This document shows, in pieces, positions 57,201 through 64,000 of a DNA stretch of 64,000 nt (within the stretch, counting starts at the first letter, position 1; every line of letters begins with the position of its first letter). The notes beneath the pieces are model-generated. The model had not been told where the DNA came from and did no database searches. It saw only the letters and a program-made list of their open reading frames with translations. Both the position numbers and the translations under genes were made by a program. The stretch spans positions 26,567,039-26,631,038 of the forward strand of contig CM055097.1 of the NCBI GenBank assembly GCA_029204225.1, given 5' to 3'. Source of the DNA: Diphasiastrum complanatum (taxonomy: Eukaryota; Streptophyta; Lycopodiopsida; Lycopodiales; Lycopodiaceae).

Positions 57201-60200
57201 CATGAGTCTAATAGGATCCAAGCCAATGTGTGGACCCACCCGATATAGTCACTAGGAAGAGGACCTCGCGGACGATGGCTCTAACCCAAGGAAGTGCACC
57301 TATGTCCCCATGAGAAGGTCTATGTCGTGCGCTGCACAGGGGGTATGGACGATGTGAGGGAACTCGGCCTCTAGCAGGACACCCATCTGAACACAGTTGG
57401 TGGCATTGTCTGTCACCACCGTAACGACATGCTGGGGGGGGGGCCTATGGATAGGATGGAAGACCTAATGACGTCGTACATGAACTCTATGACTCTCCCC
57501 CCTCTACTGCAATCCACGGCTCTCAAAAACTATGTTGAGGATCGACATCCTCCTGACATCAGTCCAGCCATCGGACATGATGCTGCATCCATATGTGGCC
57601 GAGCAGGTGGCCTTTAAGGCGAGTGAGGGACGCAGCAAATTCGACTAGGCAGTATCGGCAACACACGACCTTCTGACCGGTCTTGTTGGTCTTGTCGGCA
57701 ACCCGCCTGACAACGTCCACCTCGTCCCACAGACCGGAAAGGTCGGACTGCACCATTGCAATGGAGAAAACTAGGGGAAAAATGCAGATGAAGCTAATGC
57801 TGGAAGGATGGAATGCTGGAAAAAAAACAGCAGGGTTCACTATTGGAGAGACGCTGAAAATGGGCGAAGGCAGGTCCTTGCAAATCAGATGCAAGGCAGG
57901 GCGGTCTGTGGGCGAAAGGCGACGCAAATCAGACGCAAGGCAGCGAAGGCAGGGCAGCAAAACCAGTAGCGAAGGCAGGGCAACGATGGCTGGAAAAAAA
58001 CTGGGAGAGAAGAAGCGAGAAGGGCAGGTAGATTAGGTTTAAAAAAATTTGAAAAAATATTAAATATTAATATATATCATAGGTCCCGCGGTACTGGGTA
58101 CCGCAGATCCCAGTACCGCGGGACCGTACTGGTACCATAGTACCATAATATATTGATATAATTATATATATATATATATAAAAGGTAGCGGACCCCAGAC
58201 GCGCGCATCCGGACGCGCATTTGCGTCCACGTCCTGTTTTTAGTGTTAAAAAAAATAAATTAAAATTAAAAAAAAATGCGGAGGCGTCCAACCCCGGGAC
58301 CGGGGGTCGAACGCGTCCGGGTCCGGACGCCGGGTGCCGACGCGGTGGACGCGTCCGACCCCGCGTCCGGGGGTCAGACGCGAACGCGGATTGCCCGCGT
58401 CCAGCCCGGACGCGCATCCTTGATATATATATATATATATATATATACTAGTAAAGAGTGCCCGTCGTTGACAGGCAATGGCGGACGTGCATCGATGGCG
58501 GACATGCATCAATGGTGGCGAAAGTGCCAGCCTAGCGGACGTGCGGACATGCGTCAATGACGGCGGACGTGTCAATGGCGACGGACATGCCAACAACATC
58601 GCTGGTTTGTTAGAAGCACATTGGGTCATTGCTTGTGACATGCCAGTCTGGTCCAAGTGTCCATTCCGATTACTGATCATCACCAATCTAATGGCCTCAA
58701 GCCATCGTGTCGAGCTCATGTGTTAGAGCTCCACCGGTGTCTAACAAAAAGACAGCAAAAAATCACCAAGCGGAAACATTGCCCGGCAAAATTGAGGCTG
58801 TCTCGTTCAGAAATTGATAAAACCGAGAAAAAGAGGATCAGGGCATTATTTGAAAAGATGCCATTGGCTTTTGGGCATAATGACAAATTTCTGCAAAATT
58901 TCCTCCAAAGGTCGAAAGAGAATACCCCCAACGATTTAGGTGCCCCAACCCCAGGGATCACAAAAAGCGTAGCAGAGCCGGGGCTTATTGCAATATAAAT
59001 GTCATCCCGATATTTTCTTTAAACACATCATAATTTTATTTCTTTAAGCCACAAAGGACATGGGGCTAAGAAAGGCTTCCTATGCCAGTAAAAGGAATGT
59101 TAAGAAATGTGCGGTCATGAAAAGAAATGGACCTAAGGGATAATGAAACTGACGATGCACAAAAATCTGGGTACACTGCCTCTTATCAACATCTACAGAC
59201 ACTAAGTTTTCTTCCTCAGCTTGGCTGTGCAACAACCTGTCAACAAAATAGACCAAAGAAAACCTATCAAAGACTGGATCAAATGAAAATGAAATAATCT
59301 TCCCAACAACTGCTTGAGGGTAAGTCCTGGCAAGCTTCTTTGCAGGTTCAGATTTACTTGTCCATCATCCGTAAAAAGTGATTGGTCTATATTTGACTGT
59401 CTTGTTGAGAAATGTTTTGTACTCCCATCTTATCCAAACTAAACATAGCTATCTGATTCAGCCAAAACCTCTTCCACTGAATCCTTTCCACATTTCTTTT
59501 TGTAGACAATTTCTGGCGTTCAAAAGATTGCAATTGAAAGCAAACTTATTCCAAATTGTTGCTCATTTTGTTGCACACTGCGTAAATTGTAAACCCCTCT
59601 CATAATGTCTACAATCCATATTCATAAACCTTGAACCCCCTCTCGTAAACCCCCTCTTGTAAATCCTAAACCACATCTCGTAATGTCTACGACCCGGGCG
59701 GGCCCATAAACCTTAAACCCCTCTATTAAATCCTTACTTTCACCCCCTCTCTCTTAAACCCTAAACCGGGTTGTTAAAATGTTACCCCCCTTGTAAACCT
59801 TTACCCCCCTCTCATAAATCCTAAACATGTTTCTTGTATGTTTCCCCTCCCCATAAAAACAGTACATGCACAATTGTCTCTCACTGCAGCTCTAAATTAC
59901 TCCTCAACTCTTCAGGACGTTGGGACAGAGGCAACTATCCCATAGATCCATAGCTACAAACTTAGATTGGGTGACTATGATGGCGATTGATTATCATGCA
60001 AGTTGGGAACCAAACACAATTGGAGTACGCACAACTCTATTTCATCTAAAAGGCCCCATGTACACATACCAATAATACAAAACGTGTGCCCGTGCTATCT
60101 TACTATGTGCTATACTTTGATCCACAAACGTTCTGATAATAATTTCTGTGTTTGCAGTGGATATTGCACGACTGGGATAATGAACGATGCATCAAATTCT

Positions 60201-62267
60201 ACACAATTGCTACGGGGCATCGATGACTTAGACTATTTGAGTCTATAATGTTTCATCAGAAGGTCGTTTAAGAAAATAGTGAAAAAACTAACTCGTTATT
60301 TTTTCCACTAAGCATCTGACTGATCATGAGATGACGCAACAAAATGGCTCATGCAACTTGCTCAGAGAAGTGAAGTGACTAGAAGTAAGCAATCAAAGAC
60401 CTGCAGCCAAGGTAAAGGAAACCTCCAGCGCACCATCACTGTCATCAGCCCATGAAGGAATGAATCATCATCAAAAGAGTGTTTTTGATCACAAATTCCA
60501 TCGCTGACCAGTGAGTGCCGAGATCTATATCATCACCTTATTTGATGACAAACTCCGAACTTTGAACCGTGTCAGCAAACATATCAGTTTCTTATGTCAG
60601 TAATGTTGGTGAGTTGTTTGTTATCTTGACCAAATACATTGCATAGTATAGGGTCTATGAATGTAGAGTGATACAATGTTTAGGTCCTATATGAATCATT
60701 TTTGACAATATTTTTGACATCTGATAAGTTGAAATGTGGATTGTATAGCAATATGTGCACATAAACGATCCAAACAAGGAGCAAAGCAGTCATGTGCATA
60801 TTATGATGGCTAAGGTGAGGCCATGTTGCTTTTCAAATCATCAGCCGTCACCTAGATCATCGGTCGTCACCTAGATCGTCCGCCATTGTCCCAGTCGTAT
60901 AGTATCCCACTGCAAACACATAAATTATTATCAGATGTTTGTGGACAATGTGGAGCGTTGGTTAACTCACGAGTTAGTTAGTGAACTTAGATTAGTGAGG
61001 TTTCAACACCTTAGCCCCAAGATTATTCAAAAAAAAAATTGTTGAGACTGCACCTCTGTGGCAAAATAATAGATGCTGCCAGTCGCATCTATGAGGCCAC
61101 TATCTTCTGTTGGAAGCACACTACTAAAGCAAATGATATCATAACGGAGATTCTAGAAAAGAATTTTCTTTTTTGATGCTAGAATTGTCAGACATGTGCA
61201 ACGCTCTGCACTTGGCTGCTTTGCGCCTCATGACCAATCCGTCCTCAGCATGCATGTCACTGTTCAGTATTCTTGAGCAGCTAAATGTTTTCTGGGCATT
61301 GTTCCAGTGTATTCCTAGCGGCCTATTCCAACGCAGTTCCTTGTTGAATCTGAGACAAAACACATTTGCTACTTCTGCCACCTGAACTGAGCATACTCTC
61401 AAAGCAAACCAAGAGCACTTGTACTGTTGATATACAGTCAACAGGGCATTTATGTTGCCAGCCAACGATGCATTTCAATGGCCAAAACTCACACTTCTAA
61501 TGAGGTTGCAGCGTTGATTTATGAGGAGACAATCAATGTTTTCTGAGGAGTCTTCACTTGCATTTACTATAGCCCTCAAGCGCAGGTTTTTGCAACATAC
61601 AAGCACATTTCTGGTTGAAAAATATTCACAAATATATTGCCAGATCATGGAATCGATCAATTTCTCAAATGAATCAACCACCTTTTTCGTCCCTTCTGTT
61701 GTCCAGATGACGCTATCCAGTCTCGCGTCGATGATAATCTCCCCTCGAGGCACCTTGTCAGGTAAGCTCACCAAACAGATTCGCGGATCACCCCCTTGAG
61801 CTGCATGCGCTTTTTGCACATTCTCGAATCGGTGCTCAACGCACATGAAGGAGACAAAGAGGCCATTGGAGGACAGTTTCTTTGCAAGGCCCATTGTTGG
61901 AAGCATGTGTCCCAGCAAAGGGACTGCTGATTGAAGAAACACTCTCAGCTTCTTGATTTTGAAAAGAAATGGCCGCTCTTTCTGCAACGGCTCGCTGATA
62001 AGATTGTTCCTCAAGATAAGGAAAGGAATGGGAAAGGCCAAAATAGCTTGGAGACATGGTCCACATAAAGGGGAATGTACAAATGCGAGGTGGAGGAGAA
62101 AAGGCATGCGATAGGGGAATGTGAGAGGGAGAGACAAATGCGAGGTGAAGGAGAAGAGGCATGCGATAGATGAGGCAAGGAAGCAGAGGAATTGAGTGGT
62201 CTACCAGTAAGGGTGGGTGTATGAGGAAGTCAAAGATGTATGGAATGAACGCTGGTGAGAGAGAGAG

Positions 62268-62311
<44 letters not shown>

Positions 62312-62553
62312 AAATTCAAATTCAAATTGGGTGAGAGGGGGGAAAGTATAGGACAGAGAGATAGAGGCAAGGTATAGAAGAGAGATAGAGGAGGGGCCAT
62401 GTATATGCATGCATGGGGAGGAGGGCCATGCATCCTTTTCCCCATACATGCATCCTCCTCCCCAAGTTTTTAGTTAGAAAAAGCCCATGCATGGGTGAGG
62501 GGAGGAGGATGCAAGGGTGCACCCATACCCATGCGCAAAGGTGTACATAAGTT

Positions 62554-62630
<77 letters not shown>

Positions 62631-64000
62631 GATCCGGGTTGCGGATCCGGAACGTTTTTTCAGCGGATCGCGATCCGCTGCAACTTAGTCCATAAGGTAG
62701 TTGTTAGAAAACCGACTTGCTCATACAAGTAACCCAAGACAAGATCACTATTGATGAAACAATAGCCAAACACATGAGAGAGGACACAAATGATGGAAAC
62801 TCCAACTATGTCCCATTGTCTATGGACTAGGGTGCACTACATACCTATAGACAATAATAGTCTATGCCAAAAAGCAAAAGCAAAAGCAACCTAAAAGCAA
62901 TTGCCTAATTGATGTCTCTATATAAGGTAAAAGCACTCAACACCTATCTATAGTAAAACTTGTGTTCCAAATCAAGCACTGGAATCTTGAACTTGAGTCT
63001 AACTAAATTCTAATTTGACTTTACTAAATATAGGTAAAGGCCCATAGAATTAGCATGCAGGCATGGTCCAATAATCTGATTAATCGCAGATGACAACATT
63101 AGGAGTAACAATAGCCAATATTCTGACAAATACGGATGAGATTCAAAGGCAAGGAATACAATTATACGTGCATACTAATTAGCAGCCCTTTTGCTGGAAA
63201 TTCTCAAGGCACATATGACATATTTTAACTTCAACTGCAACTAAATGTCACTCATAAACCATAATCTCCCATCCTGGAGCTTCCCTGCAAGTAATCGCCT
63301 TCAGAAGATTCACAAAATGAACACTTTTAGCAAAAGGCCATTTCAAAAACAAGTTAACCATGCCAGCCATGATGACCTCTGTGCAAATGATACAGCTATG
63401 GGTGTTGAACTAAGTGGCTTGTGCAAGCGATCCATTAAGTCAAGGAATATCAAAGAGAAAATGGTAAATGTAAAGAGTTTCAGAAATATAATTCAAGTTT
63501 TAATGTTTTGACTTCCAACAGTTTTTCTATCAATCTACAAGTCAATGTGAAACCTTGTAACATTAATCCAAATGAATAAGAATCATGACACTCATGATTT
63601 TTCTGATAGAGATCAGATCAAATACAAACTTACATGTTTGTTTTTGCATGATGTCGATCATGCTTGAAGCGCCATGGTTCATACGGGTAGATCAAAGGCA
63701 TGAATGCTATTGTGCCAACTATGTCCTCCACTAGTTTGTTCCTTGAGAATGACTTGTGTGCACAATCATGCCCGATCACAAAAAACTAAGCCACAAAAAC
63801 AAAGTCTTAGTTGCTTATAAACTGCAATATCAAAGCCTGGGAACTATACATTGAAACCCACTGGAAGAATATTACAAGCAAATGGGAAAAGTTGATGTGA
63901 ATAATGGCAAAACCTCACAAATACAAGTAGAAAACTACCCCAGTAATTGCTGTCCCTGTCCACGCCCAAGCTAACGGAAGAAGATACCAGGGTGCTTTTG
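49070..64000 (-). CDS. FAD6: Plastid omega-6 fatty acid desaturase FAD6, C-terminal seven exons (partial at right edge)
   Basis: Minus-strand exons: 64000-63939 (partial), 63785-63634, 51275-51150, 50896-50719, 50586-50468, 49990-49876 and 49234-49070 (stop at 49070-49072). All junctions are GT-AG and phases agree, giving about 304 C-terminal residues. FAD6 is a chloroplast membrane di-iron desaturase that adds the omega-6 double bond to 16:1 and 18:1 acyl groups of plastid lipids, using ferredoxin. All three histidine boxes are present: HDCAH and HDRHH in the second visible exon, HIPHH in the sixth. [29 protein letters not shown] and [10 protein letters not shown] match FAD6 as recalled from Arabidopsis. 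The N-terminus and transit peptide lie outside the window. One intron spans 12,358 bp (51276-63633) and is full of transposon remains; two others start with (CT)n tracts. No coding defect was seen. Confidence 0.95.
49811..49875 (-). repeat. (CT)n tract at a FAD6 splice donor
   Basis: On the gene strand the exon ends GGCAAG and the intron begins GTTCTCTCTCT. The (CT)n tract of about 62 bp thus starts three bases into the 641-bp intron. Confidence 0.92.
51099..51149 (-). repeat. (CT)n tract at a second FAD6 splice donor
   Basis: On the gene strand the exon ends GGACATTG and the 253-bp intron begins GTCTCTCTCT, so the donor GT is directly followed by the roughly 48-bp (CT)n tract. Confidence 0.92.
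51276..52650. other. FAD6 long intron, exon-proximal part
   Basis: AT-rich intronic sequence; no protein match or clear repeat recognised. Confidence 0.5.
52675..53060. mobile_element. CpG-rich GTTCCG-palindrome element
   Basis: The left island holds the perfect palindromes CGTTCCGGAACG (52691-52702) and GGAACGCGTTCC (52702-52713). A second island at 52966-53032 repeats GTTCCG/CGGAAC words. AT-rich sequence with ATTATTTTAATT repeats follows. The two islands could be the ends of one roughly 350-bp non-autonomous DNA element. No protein is encoded and clean terminal repeats were not defined. Confidence 0.45.
53621..53846 (+). mobile_element. CpG-rich GGACGCGTCC element, copy 1
   Basis: Starts AAGGTGGCGGACCC and ends near GGCCCGGACCCTCATG. 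GC-rich arms with repeated GGACGCGTCC palindromes flank an AT-rich centre (TTTTTAGTGTTAAAAAA). The same design, start and centre recur at 58182-58421 in the same orientation, so this is a repeat family. Confidence 0.65.
54160..54600. repeat. GGGAAC/GTTCCC word clusters
   Basis: Two clusters each open with GTGACCAGGGAAC (54178 and 54400). They carry many GGAACGGGAAC or GTTCCC words, on both strands in the second cluster (54400-54595). They resemble the neighbouring GTTCCG islands in style but use another word. Confidence 0.5.
55012..55085. repeat. GTTCCG/GGATCC island
   Basis: GTTGCACGTTCCGTTCCG leads into CGATCCGGAATGGGATCC and an imperfect inverted GGAAATCCC...GGGTTTCC. It shares the GTTGC-CGTTCC opening with 52686 and the GATCCG word with 62628. 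It lies 270 bp beyond the hAT coding remains. Confidence 0.45.
55354..58060 (-). pseudogene. hAT transposase gene, broken (BED, DUF659, dimerisation regions)
   Basis: Read on the minus strand. A BED zinc finger begins at about 57761 ([29 protein letters not shown]). DUF659 signatures follow: [13 protein letters not shown] near 57570-57540, DNATNC near 57400 and [16 protein letters not shown] near 57360-57313. The C-terminal hAT dimerisation motif is at about 56990-56910 ([18 protein letters not shown]). An acidic tail at 56577-56350 (WDEADDTG) and proline-rich sequence to 55354 come after. The parts lie in different frames with stops between them (for example after the zinc finger near 57559), so it is inactive. 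hAT transposases excise and insert DNA by binding terminal and subterminal motifs. It sits inside the FAD6 intron on the gene's strand. Element ends are uncertain; the hairpin at 58082 may mark the 5' side. Confidence 0.85.
58082..58125. repeat. Perfect 17-bp inverted repeat (GGTACC/CCGCGG island)
   Basis: GGTCCCGCGGTACTGGG (58082-58098) and its exact reverse complement (58109-58125) flank a 10-base loop. Further GTACTGGTACC words continue to about 58148. It lies just upstream of the hAT reading direction and may be its subterminal region. Confidence 0.8.
58156..58180. repeat. (TA)n microsatellite
   Basis: A short AT dinucleotide tract directly before the second GGACGCGTCC element. A similar tract (58425-58447) lies directly after it, so the element is flanked by TA repeats on both sides and may have inserted in a TA tract. 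Confidence 0.85.
58182..58421 (+). mobile_element. CpG-rich GGACGCGTCC element, copy 2
   Basis: Starts AAGGTAGCGGACCCC and ends CCCGGACGCGCATCCTT; the first and last bases give a loose inverted end (AAGGTAGCG versus AAGGATGCG). The centre TTTTTAGTGTTAAAAAA and the arms of GGACGCGTCC words match copy 1 at 53621. Flanked by TA repeats. Confidence 0.65.
58450..59000 (+). other. Unrecognised open frame region
   Basis: A 113-codon plus-strand frame (58657-58998) encodes a lysine/arginine-rich segment ([19 protein letters not shown]) of no family I recognise. Upstream, 58470-58590 has degenerate GGCGGACGTG/ATGGCGGAC repeats. It is antisense to FAD6 within its intron, so it is more likely transposon cargo or chance than a host gene. 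Confidence 0.25.
59550..59840. repeat. Degenerate C-rich, telomere-like repeats
   Basis: Irregular phrases such as CCTCTCGTAAACCCC, AAACCCTAAACC and CATAAACCTTAAACC recur about ten times over 290 bp. They echo the plant telomere unit CCCTAAA, but the spacing is irregular and most units are imperfect. Confidence 0.55.
59841..61138. other. FAD6 intron, no gene recognised
   Basis: No protein match. The sequence is of ordinary composition with short open frames. Confidence 0.5.
61139..62000 (-). pseudogene. UDP-glycosyltransferase fragment, probable pseudogene
   Basis: The minus-strand frame at 62137-61475 contains an N-terminal plant UGT signature at about 61930-61740: [22 protein letters not shown], then [14 protein letters not shown] and [14 protein letters not shown]. 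Plant UGTs move sugar from UDP-sugars to small acceptors in the cytosol. The full family length is about 450-500 residues. Here only about 130 residues are convincing, and the PSPG UDP-sugar box is missing. The next frame (61465-61139) ends with a loose [12 protein letters not shown] similarity to the UGT C-terminus but is unproven. It lies in the FAD6 intron on the same strand, between repeats, and looks like a captured or retained gene piece. Confidence 0.6.
62277..62307. repeat. (GA)n microsatellite
   Basis: A short GA tract of about 31 bp with smaller GA/TA patches on both sides, in the FAD6 intron. Confidence 0.9.
62557..62629. repeat. Compound microsatellite (TA)n(TG)n
   Basis: The TA tract at 62557-62604 runs into a TG tract at 62603-62629 and directly abuts the GATCCG palindrome island. 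Confidence 0.95.
62628..62690. repeat. GATCCG palindrome island
   Basis: Includes the perfect 18-bp palindrome AGCGGATCGCGATCCGCT (62662-62679). GTTGCGGATCC on the left mirrors CGCTGCAAC on the right, so the roughly 60-bp unit is a near inverted repeat. It resembles the shortest end of the CpG-island series in this intron. Confidence 0.65.
62700..63633. other. FAD6 intron next to upstream exons, no gene recognised
   Basis: Ordinary AT-rich intronic sequence. An 88-codon plus-strand frame at 63245-63511 has no recognisable domain and is antisense to the gene. Confidence 0.5.
63634..64000 (-). CDS. FAD6: FAD6 upstream exons, one partial
   Basis: The exon at 63785-63634 (152 bp) encodes [14 protein letters not shown] through [10 protein letters not shown], with histidine boxes I and II. 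Its donor AT|GTAAGT joins the distant exon at 51275 and completes an ATG codon in phase. The exon at 64000-63939 encodes [19 protein letters not shown] and continues off the window. The intron between them is 153 bp. Confidence 0.95.

Noticed and set aside
60959-61025. Another possible tRNA-like SINE (TTGGTTAACTCACGAG ... GAGGTTTCAACACC)
   Set aside because: The B-box match is poor and spacing is loose; not enough to call.

Overview
The window is nuclear DNA of a land plant. A fatty-acid desaturase gene of the plastid omega-6 type (FAD6) and a plant-type F-box/LRR gene, both with GT-AG introns, lie in a bed of Copia and Gypsy LTR retrotransposon fossils, plant L1-like LINE and hAT remains, tRNA-type SINE heads and long (GA)n/(CT)n microsatellites. 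A 12.4 kb intron and the repeat load point to a large genome. A fern, lycophyte or gymnosperm would fit, but nothing seen fixes the lineage.

Layout. 1-3.3 kb: a Gypsy gag fossil on the minus strand, carrying a 5' Copia remnant (family A) and a (GA)82 tract. 3.3-6.9 kb: no gene. 6.9-21.8 kb: a four-level nest. A Copia family-E fossil is split by a Copia family-A fossil (minus strand). That is split by a gag-only Gypsy-like element (minus strand), which is split by a young Copia element B (plus strand, 12394-18594; 737-bp LTRs about 99% identical, 5-bp target duplication ATTTC). 21.8-25 kb: a second family-E Copia fossil. 26.5-27.2 kb: a (CT)80(CA)n tract next to a GC-rich 392-bp element with perfect 16-bp terminal inverted repeats. 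29.9-31.8 kb: intact two-exon F-box/LRR gene (minus strand), with a cluster of ACGT-core sites upstream. 33-46 kb: SINE heads, Gypsy, Copia and LINE fossils. 49.07-64 kb: the C-terminal seven exons of FAD6 (minus strand); the gene continues beyond the right edge.

FAD6 stands out. Two of its introns begin with a splice donor that runs straight into a (CT)n tract. Its 12,358-bp intron holds a broken hAT transposase gene (BED, DUF659 and dimerisation regions), a broken UDP-glycosyltransferase fragment, and at least seven small CpG-rich islands. Each island is built from its own short palindrome: GTTCCGGAAC, GGACGCGTCC, GGTACC/CCGCGG, GGATCGCGATCC or GTTCCC. Similar islands occur elsewhere in the window (GGCGCC at 26.8 kb, TCGGAT at 24.8 kb), and CGAAGGT clusters occupy Copia LTRs and a Gypsy leader. 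The working idea is that these are non-autonomous DNA elements, or transferable regulatory modules, whose core motif changes between families. It is the most novel signal here and remains an inference.

Only the F-box gene and FAD6 look like working host genes. No tRNA or rRNA gene and no CRISPR array was seen.
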